DNA of 64,000 nt from Saccharopolyspora galaxeae. GTDB taxonomy: Bacteria; Actinomycetota; Actinomycetes; Mycobacteriales; Pseudonocardiaceae. The position numbers and the translations under genes were made by a program. This document shows positions 8,757-16,698 of the stretch, piece by piece. The notes under the pieces are model-generated. The model did not search any database. It saw nothing but the letters and a program-made list of their open reading frames with translations, and had not been told where the DNA came from. The DNA lies in contig NZ_JADDUE010000009.1 of assembly GCF_016526145.1 (NCBI RefSeq), forward strand, positions 280,812 through 344,811, in the 5' to 3' direction. Position 1 is the first letter of the stretch; each line of letters starts with the position of its first letter.

Positions 8757-9983
8757 ATGCGATCCAGCAGCGAAGGCATCGTGGCCACGCAGGCGGGCAG
8801 CCTGCCGCGCCCGGACGAGTTGATCGCGCTCAACGCCGCGGGCGCCGACGCGGCCCCGGCCGCAGGCGGTGAGCGGACGGCGCATTACCGGGCGAAACTC
8901 GACGACGAACTGACGTCGCTGGTCGCCAGGCAGCGCGACATCGGGATCGGACTCGTCGGCGACGGCGAGTTCGGCAAGGCCACCAGCCAGCAGGTGGACT
9001 ACGGCGCCTGGTGGTCGTACTCGTTCCAGCGCCTCGGCGGGCTCGAGCTCGGCAAGGCGTCGCTGTCCGACATCGACACCAACCGCTCCGGCGCGGCCGG
9101 CATCCGGCTGACCAGCTTCGGCAACCGCCGCGACCGGGAGCGCTTCGCCGAGGCCTACGGCGACCCGGAATCCGGCGTCGACACCGGGCGCAAACCCCTC
9201 ACCTTCCCGGTGTGCACCGGACCGTTGCACTACACCGGCCATGACGCGATCAACTCGGACATCGCCGGGTTCAAGCGCGCGCTCGGCGCGGCCGGCGTCG
9301 ACGAAGGCTTCATGACCTCGATCGGCCCGGGCAGCTGTTCGCGCATCGGCAACGAGTACTACCGCGACGACGAGGAATGGCTCTACGCCTGCGCGGACGC
9401 GATGCGCGAGGAGTACAAGGCGATCCTGGACGCGGGCCTGATCCTGCAGATCGACGACCCGGCGATCGCGGAGAACTGGGACCAGATCAACCCGGAGCCG
9501 CCGGTGGCGGACTACCGCGCGTTCACCATGCAGCGCGTGGAAGCGCTCAACTACGCGCTGCGCGATCTGCCGAAGGACCGCATCCGCTTCCACCTGTGCT
9601 GGGGCAGCTGGCACGGCCCGCACACCACCGACCTGCCGCTGGCCGAGCTGATCGAGGTGCTGCTGGCCATCGACGTGCGCGCTTACTCGTTCGAGGCGGG
9701 CAACGTGCGCCACGAGCACGAGTGGAAGGTGTGGCGCGACGTCCCGCTGCCCGAGGGCAAGCTGATCCTGCCCGGCGTGGTCAGCCACGCCACCAACGTC
9801 GTCGAGCATCCCGAGCTGGTCGCCGACCGGATCGTGCGGTTCGCCGAGTGCGTCGGCAGGGAGAACGTGCTCGCCTCCACCGACTGCGGCCTCGGCGGGC
9901 GGGTGCACCCGCAGATCGCGTGGGCGAAGCTGGAGTCGCTGGCGGCCGGTGCCGAGCTGGCGACGCGGCGGCTGTGGCCGTGA
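8757..9983 (+). CDS. MetE C-terminal-like protein (cobalamin-independent methionine synthase/UROD superfamily)
   Basis: A 408-residue TIM-barrel protein. It starts with the family opening GIVATQAGSLPRPDEL, has VGDGEFGK, QIDDPAIAENW, HLCWGSWHGPH with the His and Cys of the zinc site, FEAGNVRHEHEW, and LPGVVSHATNVVEHPELVADR followed by STDCGLGG with the second Cys. This matches stand-alone MetE C-terminal-like proteins, which are shorter than true MetE (about 750 residues) and often act on unusual thiol or alkyl substrates such as CoM-type conjugates. The substrate is unknown. The ATG at 8757 has GAGGGAGGA upstream. It stands alone, with a hairpin terminator downstream and no methionine genes nearby. 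Confidence 0.82.
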   Translation: MRSSSEGIVATQAGSLPRPDELIALNAAGADAAPAAGGERTAHYRAKLDDELTSLVARQRDIGIGLVGDGEFGKATSQQVDYGAWWSYSFQRLGGLELGKASLSDIDTNRSGAAGIRLTSFGNRRDRERFAEAYGDPESGVDTGRKPLTFPVCTGPLHYTGHDAINSDIAGFKRALGAAGVDEGFMTSIGPGSCSRIGNEYYRDDEEWLYACADAMREEYKAILDAGLILQIDDPAIAENWDQINPEPPVADYRAFTMQRVEALNYALRDLPKDRIRFHLCWGSWHGPHTTDLPLAELIEVLLAIDVRAYSFEAGNVRHEHEWKVWRDVPLPEGKLILPGVVSHATNVVEHPELVADRIVRFAECVGRENVLASTDCGLGGRVHPQIAWAKLESLAAGAELATRRLWP

Positions 9984-10008
9984 TCCTCGGCGGGCGGTGA
10001 ACCGTGCG

Positions 10009-10036
10009 GCGGGCGGTCGTGCTCTCGACCGCCCGC
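10009..10036 (+). terminator. hairpin between the MetE-like gene and the IS630-like gene
   Basis: Perfect 11-bp arms GCGGGCGGTCG/CGACCGCCCGC with a 6-base loop, 26 bases after the MetE-like stop codon. It also makes GTG 10004 an unlikely start for the next gene. Confidence 0.75.
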
Positions 10037-10078
10037 TGGCGCATCGACTTCCCGGGCCGGACGCATAGTCTTGATCCG

Positions 10079-11002
10079 ATGAGTTCGCCGCCTCCGCTGG
10101 TGCTGAGCAAGCCGGAACGGGCCGCGCTGCTGCGCTGGCTGCAGCTGCCGTCCACGTCACCGGCCATCGCGCTGCGCTGCCGCATCGTGCTGGCTTGCGC
10201 GCAGGGGCCGGCGAACGCGGTGGTGGCCCGCGAGCTCGGCGTGTCCGCGCGGGTCGTCGGCCGGTGGCGCGGCCGCTTCCTGGAGGGGCGGCTGCCCGCG
10301 CTGCGGGACCGGCCGCGGTCGGGTGCGCCCCGGTCGATCACCGAGCAGCAGGTGCGGCTGGTGCAGCAGGCCACGTTCACCGAGCCGCCGCCGAACGGGC
10401 GGCGCTGGACCAAGCGGGACATGGCCGCCCGCACCGGCATCTCGGCCTCGTCGGTGACGCGCATCTGGCGGCGCCTGCGCATCTTGCCCGGCGAAAGCGG
10501 CGGTGATCCGGATCGAGCCACGCCGTGGTCGGCGCTGTACGTGGCACCACCCGAGTCGATCATGGTGCTGGCGGTGCGCGGCGCGGACGGCCCGGAGGAC
10601 GCGCGCGGGACCGGCTCCCCGGCCGCGCGCAACTACGACGCGGTGCTGCGCAAACAGCTCGCCGCCACCTTGTCGCAGCGCTGCACCGCGCTGGGCGATC
10701 TCCGCGGGTTCCTGCGGAACCTGGAACCGCGGTTGTTCGGCGACCACGAGGTGCACCTGATCTGCCACGGGAGCCCGACGCGCCGCCTGGAGGCGATCCG
10801 CCGCTGGCAGGAGCGGCACGCTTCGTTGCACGTCCACTTCCCGCCGACGAAGGAGTTCTGGCTGCAACTGGTGGAGCGCCACTTCACCGCGCTGCCGCCG
10901 GGCTGCCGCGCTCCGGGGGACACGCCGTTGTCGGTGCTGGCCCGCGCGGTGCGCAAGTGCAGTGCCCAGCGGTCCATGGAGCTGACCTGGTTCCACCCGT
11001 GA
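10079..11002 (+). CDS. Domesticated IS630-type transposase-like DNA-binding protein
   Basis: A 307-residue protein. The first 135 residues form two helix-turn-helix units typical of IS630/Tc1 transposases (VVARELGVSARVVGRWRGRFLEG, then MAARTGISASSVTRIWRRL). The second half keeps the shape of the DDE domain (PESIMVLAV, HEVHLICHGSPTRRLEAIRRW, FPPTKEFWLQLVERHF), but the first two catalytic Asp are replaced (Arg near 167, His near 230) and only the Glu near 266 remains. No inverted repeats flank it. I infer an exapted, catalytically dead transposase kept as a DNA-binding protein. ATG 10079 follows a TAGTCT-like -10 box very closely, so the mRNA may be leaderless. Confidence 0.72.
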   Translation: MSSPPPLVLSKPERAALLRWLQLPSTSPAIALRCRIVLACAQGPANAVVARELGVSARVVGRWRGRFLEGRLPALRDRPRSGAPRSITEQQVRLVQQATFTEPPPNGRRWTKRDMAARTGISASSVTRIWRRLRILPGESGGDPDRATPWSALYVAPPESIMVLAVRGADGPEDARGTGSPAARNYDAVLRKQLAATLSQRCTALGDLRGFLRNLEPRLFGDHEVHLICHGSPTRRLEAIRRWQERHASLHVHFPPTKEFWLQLVERHFTALPPGCRAPGDTPLSVLARAVRKCSAQRSMELTWFHP

Positions 11003-11067
11003 AAGCGGCCGGAACTTCTGGTCCAGGCGCGGATCGACGCGCTCGGCCCGACCTAGGTTCGGCGTTC

Positions 11068-11871
11068 ATGGACGAGCACCGAACGACTCCGGAGCAACGA
11101 CCGGCCCACCCCACCCGCCGCTTCGTGCTGACCGCCCTCGGTCTCGGCGCAGCGGGCGGTCTCGGCGCCGCGTGCGCGCCGAACCAGGATCAGCCCGCGG
11201 GCGCCGCCGCGGACCTGCCCGCGCCTGCCTGCGTACTGGCCCCGGAGGCGATCGAAGGCCCGTACTACATCGACCGCGACCTGGTCCGCTCCGAGATCGT
11301 GGAGGATCGCGGCGGGATCCCGGTCACGCTTCGCCTGCGCATCGTCGACGCGGCGGCGTGCACCGCGTTGCAGGGCGCCGCCGTGGACATCTGGCACTGC
11401 GACGCGCGCGGCTACTACTCGGGCCACCTGGACCTGGACCCGAACGCGGCGCCGATGCCGGACCCGCACGTCGACCCGACCGACCCGTCGACGTTCCTGC
11501 GCGGCACCCAGATCAGCGACCGGGACGGGAACGTGCAGTTCCGCACCATCCACCCGGGCTGGTACTTCGGCCGCGCGATCCACATCCACGTGATGGTCCA
11601 CGCGGGCGGCAAACGGGTGCACACCGGCCAGCTCTACTTCCCGGAAGACCTCAACACCCGCATCGAGCGGACACCCGGATACGCCGATCGTCCGCTGCAG
11701 CGCGTCACCAACGAGACCGACTTCCTGTTCCAGCAGGAAGGCGGACCGCAGAGCACGCTCGCGGTCGAACCGGCGGGCCAGGACGTCGGCGCGGGCCACA
11801 CGGCCTCGATCACCCTCGGCGTGAACCCTGCGGTCACTCCGCCACCGGCGACCTTCTCGCCGCCGCGCTGA
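11068..11871 (+). CDS. Tat-exported intradiol ring-cleavage dioxygenase-like protein
   Basis: A 267-residue protein. The N-terminus holds twin arginines followed by a hydrophobic stretch (TRRFVLTALGLGAAGGLGAACAP), suggesting Tat export and perhaps a lipid anchor at the Cys in GAAC. The domain is of the protocatechuate 3,4-dioxygenase type: IEGPYYIDRDLVR holds the first Fe-ligand Tyr, VDIWHCDARGYYSG follows, and HPGWYFGRAIHIHVMVH supplies the second Tyr and the two His. Such exported proteins are common in actinobacteria; their substrate is unclear, though Fe(III)-dependent cleavage of catechol-like aromatics is the family reaction. The last 38 bases overlap the convergent histidine kinase gene. 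Confidence 0.85.
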   Translation: MDEHRTTPEQRPAHPTRRFVLTALGLGAAGGLGAACAPNQDQPAGAAADLPAPACVLAPEAIEGPYYIDRDLVRSEIVEDRGGIPVTLRLRIVDAAACTALQGAAVDIWHCDARGYYSGHLDLDPNAAPMPDPHVDPTDPSTFLRGTQISDRDGNVQFRTIHPGWYFGRAIHIHVMVHAGGKRVHTGQLYFPEDLNTRIERTPGYADRPLQRVTNETDFLFQQEGGPQSTLAVEPAGQDVGAGHTASITLGVNPAVTPPPATFSPPR

Positions 11872-13273
11872 GCGCGGGATCAGTCGCGTCAGCGCGATCC
11901 TCGGCGAGCGGGAACCGCGCCGCGAAGTTCGCGCCTCGGCCGGAATCGGTGATGCCCAGAGTTCCTTGGTGCAGTGCGGCGATCTCCCGGGCGAGCGCGA
12001 GGCCGAGCCCCGCGCCGCCTTCGCCGCGGCCGCGTGCGCTGTCCAGCCGCGCGAAGCGCTCGAAGACGTACTCGCGCGACTCGGCAGGGACACCGGGTCC
12101 GTCGTCGGCGACGTTCAGGCGAGCGTGCCCGTCTTCGGCGCGCACGCTGATCCGCGCGCTTCGCGCCGCGTGCCGCTCGGCGTTGTCGGCGAGGTTGGTG
12201 ATCAGCCGCACCAGGTGGCTGCGGTGGCCGTCGATGACGACTCCGCTTTCGAGGGCGGTGTCCCACTCGATGTCACCCGGTGCCCGGCGTTGCAGCACGT
12301 CCCGCACCAGTTCGCCGAGGTCGATCGCGGTTCCGCCGGTCGCCGGCGTCCCGTCCAGGCGCGCGAGCGCCAGCAGATCGCCGGTGAGCTGCTCCAGCCT
12401 CCCGAGGTCTTCGAGCGTGCCCGCGGCGATGTCCGGCCACTCCACCCGGTCCGGGTGCGCGCAGGCCACCTCCAGCGGTGTGCGCAGCGCGGCGAGCGGG
12501 CTGCGCAGTTCGTGCGAGGCGTCGGCGACGAATTGCCGCTGCCGCCGCACGGAGTGGTCCAGCCGGTCCAGCGTCTCGTTGAGGGTGCCCGCCAGGCGCG
12601 CCACTTCGTCCCGCCCGGCCGGTACGGGCATCCGCCCGCGCAGGTCGTGCGCGGACAGCCGGGCGAACTCGTCCCGGATCTCCTCCACGGGCCGCAATGC
12701 CCGGCCGGTGCTGAACCAGGTGAGCGCGGCGACGATGGCCAGCAGTACCGGCGAGGCGAGCAGCAGCGCCGCGGTCGCTGCCGCCGTTGCTTGCTGCACG
12801 GAACGGGTGGAGGCGCTGGCGACCAGGGTCGCGGTGCCGCCAGGGCCGACGACGGTCGTCGTGGCCGCGACCTGCCTCGCCGGTGCCGCGACCGGTTCGG
12901 CGGACGGAGCGGGTTGCGGCGCAGCACTCGTCTCGTTGGGTGCAGCGGGTTGCGGCGCCACGTTGGACTCGGCGAGCGGAGGTCGCTCCGACGGGCTCGG
13001 TCCCGCCGGTGGCACAGCGGCCGAGCGGTCCTCCGGCCGCATCAGCCGGACCGAGATCTCGTTCCCGCCGTCCGGCAGCGCAGCGCCGCGCCGGACCGCC
13101 TCGGTCGCTTCGGAGAGCTGTTCGTGCACCGTGGCTTCTAGATCGCTGGTGAGCCGGGACTGCAGGTACCCGACCAGCAGCAGCCCGATGCCGACCGTGG
13201 CCAGCGCGACGATGGCGGTGGCCGTCAGCGTCGTGCGGGTGCGCACGGACAACCGCCGCGGCCGCTCACTCAT
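11834..13273 (-). CDS. Two-component sensor histidine kinase
   Basis: A 479-residue membrane kinase. Two membrane helices (about 13-36 and 160-185) flank a Pro/Ala-rich extracytoplasmic part. A HAMP domain follows (STGRALRPVEEIRDEFARLSAHDL), then the H box DASHELRSPLAALRTPL with the phospho-accepting His, the N box NLADNAERHA, and the G boxes DDGPGVP and GAGLGLALA. It forms an operon with the response regulator upstream: its ATG overlaps that gene's stop by 8 bases. The 3' end overlaps the dioxygenase gene on the other strand. The signal is unknown; the low-complexity sensor region suggests envelope rather than small-molecule sensing. Confidence 0.93.
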   Translation of the reverse strand: MSERPRRLSVRTRTTLTATAIVALATVGIGLLLVGYLQSRLTSDLEATVHEQLSEATEAVRRGAALPDGGNEISVRLMRPEDRSAAVPPAGPSPSERPPLAESNVAPQPAAPNETSAAPQPAPSAEPVAAPARQVAATTTVVGPGGTATLVASASTRSVQQATAAATAALLLASPVLLAIVAALTWFSTGRALRPVEEIRDEFARLSAHDLRGRMPVPAGRDEVARLAGTLNETLDRLDHSVRRQRQFVADASHELRSPLAALRTPLEVACAHPDRVEWPDIAAGTLEDLGRLEQLTGDLLALARLDGTPATGGTAIDLGELVRDVLQRRAPGDIEWDTALESGVVIDGHRSHLVRLITNLADNAERHAARSARISVRAEDGHARLNVADDGPGVPAESREYVFERFARLDSARGRGEGGAGLGLALAREIAALHQGTLGITDSGRGANFAARFPLAEDRADATDPALSAAARRSPVAE

Positions 13274-13952
13274 CCGCGGTGCCTTCCGGGACGAGCTGGT
13301 AGCCGTAGCCGCGCACGGTTCGGATGCTGCGGCGGCCGAACGGCGCGTCGATCTTGCGGCGCAGCGAGCTGACGTGCACCTCGACGAGGTTGGCGTCGGG
13401 TTCGGCTGCGAAGTCCCAGCCGCCGTCGAGCAGCTGCTGCTTGGACACCACCTGACCCTTGCTGCGGGCCAGCAGCTCCAGCACGGCGAATTCCTTGCCG
13501 GTGAGCGTGATGTCCTGGCCCGCGCGGGAGCAGGTCCGCTGCGCCGGGTCGAGCACCAGATCGCCCGCGTGCAGCAGCGGCGGTCGCGCGACCGCGCGGC
13601 GCCGCACGGCGGTGCGCAGCCGCGCGAGCAGGACCACGTACGAGAACGGTTTCGTGACGTAGTCGTCGGCGCCCGCGTCGAGCGCGTCGGCCTCGTCGTA
13701 CTCGCCGTCCTTGGCGGTCAGCATGATGATCGGCGTCCAGTTCTGCGCCGCCCGCAATCGCGCGCACACCCGATATCCGTTGAGCCCGGGCAGCATGATG
13801 TCCAGCAGGATCGCCGCGTAATCGGTGTGCTCGGCCTGCCACAGCGCCTCGTGCCCGTCGCCGAGCACGTCGACCGCCCAACCTTCGGCGTTCAGCCCGG
13901 TCCGCAGCGCCTCCGCGACCCGTTGTTCGTCCTCCACCACGAGCACCCGCAT
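13266..13952 (-). CDS. OmpR-family two-component response regulator
   Basis: A 228-residue regulator. The receiver domain has VVEDE with acidic residues, the phospho-accepting Asp in LLDIMLPGLNGY, the Thr in IIMLTAKD and the Lys in YVTKPFSY. The C-terminal winged helix shows LTGKEFAVLELLARSKGQVVS and VEVHVSSLRRKID...IRTVRGYGY. ATG 13952 starts exactly at the receiver domain (MRVLVVEDE); an in-frame ATG at 13964 is also possible. It is the first gene of the pair with the histidine kinase. Repeats in the gap to the divergent Pro-rich protein gene are likely its binding site, so that gene may be a target. Confidence 0.94.
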   Translation of the reverse strand: MRVLVVEDEQRVAEALRTGLNAEGWAVDVLGDGHEALWQAEHTDYAAILLDIMLPGLNGYRVCARLRAAQNWTPIIMLTAKDGEYDEADALDAGADDYVTKPFSYVVLLARLRTAVRRRAVARPPLLHAGDLVLDPAQRTCSRAGQDITLTGKEFAVLELLARSKGQVVSKQQLLDGGWDFAAEPDANLVEVHVSSLRRKIDAPFGRRSIRTVRGYGYQLVPEGTADE

Positions 13953-13970
13953 GTGGATCAGCATGACACC

Positions 13971-14012
13971 GGTTCCTGAAGCGGTCTTCAGGTTCGTCCA
14001 GGTCCGCTTCAG
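13971..14012. promoter_or_regulatory. probable OmpR-type direct repeats in the divergent promoter
   Basis: On the minus strand CTGAAG, CTGGAC, CTGAAG recur with 10-11 base spacing, and the block is framed by the inverted repeat CTGAAGCGG/CCGCTTCAG (13976-13984 and 14004-14012). Helix-phased direct repeats are how OmpR-family regulators bind. The block lies between the regulator gene and the Pro-rich secreted protein gene. Confidence 0.5.
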
Positions 14013-14078
14013 CGCCCGCCGGGCAACGTCTTCGGTGTCGCGGAACGGCCGCGACAACCGACGACAAGGAGTTCGATC

Positions 14079-14462
14079 ATGCCCAGCAAGCGAGTGACCC
14101 GCGCTGCGGTGCTGGTGACGGCGGGTGCCGCCTTCGGCATCGGCGGTCTCGGCATCGCTTCGGCCGAACAGGCGGCGCCGCGGCCGATCCCGAATGCCCC
14201 GGAGGCCGCTGCTCCGTCACCCGTGACGGAACCGGTCCCTGCTGCGGGGTCCTTCGTGGTCGTGCCCGCGAAGCCGGGCCCGGCTCCTGACCCGGGCTCC
14301 GTCGTGGCCGTGCCCGCACAGCCGGCTCCGGTTCCTGCTCCTGGAACTGGCGTGCCACCGGCCCCGGCTCCTGATCCCGGACCGGGTGTGCCGCCGGCGC
14401 CGGCTCCGGCTCCTGACCCCGGGCCGGGTGTGCCGCCGAGCCCGGCCCCGCCCGTTCGCTGA
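14079..14462 (+). CDS. Small secreted Pro/Ala-rich repeat protein
   Basis: A 127-residue protein with AAGGAG upstream of the ATG. It has a signal peptide (basic KRVTRA, hydrophobic VLVTAGAAFGIGGLGIASA, cleavage near ASAEQ). The mature part is low-complexity: Val-Pro-Ala and Ala-Pro-Asp-Pro-Gly-Pro-Gly-Val-Pro-Pro units repeat several times toward the C-terminus, and no folded domain is visible. It could be a cell-wall-spanning or matrix protein. The position divergent from a two-component regulator, with phased repeats between them, suggests that system controls it. I know no function for it. Confidence 0.7.
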   Translation: MPSKRVTRAAVLVTAGAAFGIGGLGIASAEQAAPRPIPNAPEAAAPSPVTEPVPAAGSFVVVPAKPGPAPDPGSVVAVPAQPAPVPAPGTGVPPAPAPDPGPGVPPAPAPAPDPGPGVPPSPAPPVR

Positions 14463-14487
14463 GGCGCTTCGGCACTGCACGGCGGAC

Positions 14488-14512
14488 GCCGGGAGGTCGG
14501 CGGCCTCCCGGC
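14488..14512. terminator. bidirectional terminator between convergent genes
   Basis: Perfect 9-bp arms GCCGGGAGG/CCTCCCGGC with a 7-base loop lie between the Pro-rich protein gene and the convergent YciO-like gene. Confidence 0.7.
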
Positions 14513-14525
14513 GCCCGCGCGCGGC

Positions 14526-15146
14526 TCACTCGAACCGCGCGGTGTCCCCCGAGCCGCGCCGCACGATTTCCGGTTCACCGCTGGAGAAATCGATGACGGT
14601 GGTCGGCTCGGTGCCGCAATCGCCGGAGTCGACCACCGCGTCCACGACGTGGTCCAGCCGGTCCTTGATCTCCCAGCCCTGGGTGAGCGGTTCTTCCTCG
14701 TCCGGCAGCAGCAGCGTGCTCGACAGCAGCGGCCCGCCGAGCTCGGCCAGCAGCGCCTGCGCCGTGACGTGGTCCGGGATGCGGATCCCGACGGTCTTGC
14801 GCTTCGGATGCATCAGCCTGCGCGGCACTTCTTTGGTGGCGGGCAGGATGAACGTGTAACCGCCCGGCGTGCACGCCTTGATCGCGCGGAACACCGCGTT
14901 GTCCACGATCACGAACTGGCCGAGCTGCGCGAAGTTCCGGCACACCAGCGTGAAGTGGTGCCGCTCGTCGAGCTTCCGGATGGACCGGATGCGATCCACC
15001 CCGCTCTTGTTGTCCAGCCCGCAGCCGAGCGCGAAGCACGAGTCGGTGGGGTAGGCGATCACCCCGTCGCCGCGCACGACGTCGGCGACCTTGCCGATCG
15101 AGCGGGGTTGCGGGTTGTCCGGGTGCACGTCGTAGTACCTGGCCAC
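14526..15146 (-). CDS. YciO/YrdC/Sua5-family protein
   Basis: A 206-residue protein with the YciO-type N-terminus MARYYDVHPDNPQPRSI, then the nucleotide/RNA-binding core of the Sua5/YrdC fold: GGVIAYPTDS-like VIAYPTDSCFALGCGL, KLDERHHFTLVCRNF, TPGGYTFILPATKEVP, and KTVGIRIPDH. YrdC/Sua5 proteins make threonylcarbamoyl-AMP for the tRNA t6A modification; the YciO subgroup is a paralogue whose role is less certain, and many actinobacteria carry a separate Sua5. The YciO-like start points to the paralogue. It appears monocistronic. Confidence 0.85.
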   Translation of the reverse strand: MARYYDVHPDNPQPRSIGKVADVVRGDGVIAYPTDSCFALGCGLDNKSGVDRIRSIRKLDERHHFTLVCRNFAQLGQFVIVDNAVFRAIKACTPGGYTFILPATKEVPRRLMHPKRKTVGIRIPDHVTAQALLAELGGPLLSSTLLLPDEEEPLTQGWEIKDRLDHVVDAVVDSGDCGTEPTTVIDFSSGEPEIVRRGSGDTARFE

Positions 15147-15327
15147 CCGCCGACCCTAATCCCGCGCGGAAGCACCTCCGCTGCTGCCCACAAGGACGTC
15201 GCTGCTGCCCCCCGGGGGTCCGGTCTTGACGTCCGGTTCAGTGGCGGTATGCGATCACGTGGGATCCGGCGGGCGAGCGCGCCGCGGCGCAAGTGAAGTG
15301 GCCGGAGTCCGGCCGGAGAGGAATGCG

Positions 15328-16563
15328 ATGAGCGAGCTCAAGACCGTCGTCCTGGACGACGACCCCACCGGCACCCAATCGGCCTCCGGCGTCGCGGTGT
15401 TGCTGCGCACCGACCGCAGCCACATCGCAGAAGCCGTCCGCGGCAACCGTTCGGTCTACGTGCAGACGAACAGCCGCGCGCTTCCCGAGCCGGAGGCCGT
15501 CGAGCTGGTCGAGCACATCCGCCGCACCGTGCAGGAGACCGCAGGCGCTCCGGTGCGTTTCGTGCTCCGCGGCGATTCCACGCTGCGCGGGCACGTTTTC
15601 GCGGAAAGCGACGTGTTCGCCACACCGGACGGCGTGCTGCTGTTCGTGCCCGCGTTCCCCGCGGGCGGGCGCACGACGCGCGGGGGAGTCCACTACGTGC
15701 GCCTCGGCGACCGTGAACTTCCGGCAGGGGAGACGGAGTTCGCCCGCGACCCGGTGTTCGGATACCGCAGCTCCGCGCTGGCCGACTACGTCGCGGAGAA
15801 GGGCGACCGCGTCGGCGTGCCCGTGGACCTGGAGCAGGTGCGCGAGTCCGGGGGAGTGGCCCGCGCGCTGCTGGAAGCTCCGGCGGGTTCGGTCGTCGTT
15901 CCGGACGCGGTGACCGAGCAGGACGTCGACCTCATCCACACCGGGCTGCGCGAAGCCGAGCAGGCCGGACGCGCGGTGGTCGTGCGCTGCGGAGCACCGC
16001 TGGCGGCGCGCTGCGCCGACGCGGTCAGTCCAGGTCTGCTCACCACCCCGATCCAGCGCCCGGCCGGGCCGGTGCTGGTGGTGTGCGGCTCGCACACCGA
16101 GGCGGCCACGGCCCAGCTCGCCGAGCTCGCCGGGCGGACCGGCGAACCTGTCGTGCTCAGCACCGAAACCGCGATCGACGATCCGGAACGGGCGGCCGAC
16201 GAGGTGGTCGGCCCGCTGCGGCAGCAGCTCGGAGGCGGTGTCGCGGTGCTGAGCAGTGAGCGGGTGCGCGCGGCGGGCCACGGCACGCTGGATCACGGCA
16301 GGCAGGTCATGAGCGGCCTGACCACGGCCGTGCGGCGGCTGGCCGGTGCGGTCTCGGTGGTGGTCGCCAAGGGCGGCATCACCTCCGCCGAGGTCGCCAC
16401 CAGCGGTCTCGGTGCCGATTCGGCGGTCGTGCGCGGCCAGGTTCTGCCGGGTGTTTCGATCTACGACCTCGCCCCGGACGGGCTGCCCTACGCCGTCGTC
16501 CCCGGCAACGTCGGTTCCCCGACGACTCTGGTCGAGGTCCTGGAGGCGGTTCGCGCGCTCTGA
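15328..16563 (+). CDS. Four-carbon acid sugar kinase family protein
   Basis: A 411-residue protein of the former DUF1537 family. The N-terminal substrate domain begins TVVLDDDPTGTQSASGV and includes RFVLRGDSTLRGH. The C-terminal nucleotide-binding domain shows VLVVCGSHTEAAT, VVVAKGGITSAEVA and the closing YAVVPGNVGSP. Characterised members phosphorylate four-carbon sugar acids such as threonate or erythronate (OtnK, DenD-type). The usual partners (aldolase OtnC, dehydrogenase LtnD, isomerase) are not next to it, so its substrate is unclear. ATG 15328 has GGAGAGGA upstream. Confidence 0.85.
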   Translation: MSELKTVVLDDDPTGTQSASGVAVLLRTDRSHIAEAVRGNRSVYVQTNSRALPEPEAVELVEHIRRTVQETAGAPVRFVLRGDSTLRGHVFAESDVFATPDGVLLFVPAFPAGGRTTRGGVHYVRLGDRELPAGETEFARDPVFGYRSSALADYVAEKGDRVGVPVDLEQVRESGGVARALLEAPAGSVVVPDAVTEQDVDLIHTGLREAEQAGRAVVVRCGAPLAARCADAVSPGLLTTPIQRPAGPVLVVCGSHTEAATAQLAELAGRTGEPVVLSTETAIDDPERAADEVVGPLRQQLGGGVAVLSSERVRAAGHGTLDHGRQVMSGLTTAVRRLAGAVSVVVAKGGITSAEVATSGLGADSAVVRGQVLPGVSIYDLAPDGLPYAVVPGNVGSPTTLVEVLEAVRAL

Positions 16564-16599
16564 GGCGTCGGCTCCGGGAAAAATGCGAATGTATTTCGT

Positions 16600-16621
16600 G
16601 TTTAACCGTGGTTCACTGCTC
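16600..16621 (+). promoter_or_regulatory. PHO-box-like direct repeat upstream of the metallophosphoesterase
   Basis: Two adjacent 11-base units, GTTTAACCGTG and GTTCACTGCTC, match the direct-repeat pattern (GTTCACC plus four bases) bound by actinobacterial PhoP. They lie 78 bases before the start of a secreted metallophosphoesterase, which fits phosphate-starvation control. Confidence 0.45.
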
Positions 16622-16698
16622 CGAAGTCCGTGTTTCGGACGATCTACACGTACCGGCGCAACGATGAGGCCGCCCGATGCCGAGATCCAGGAGCCGCC

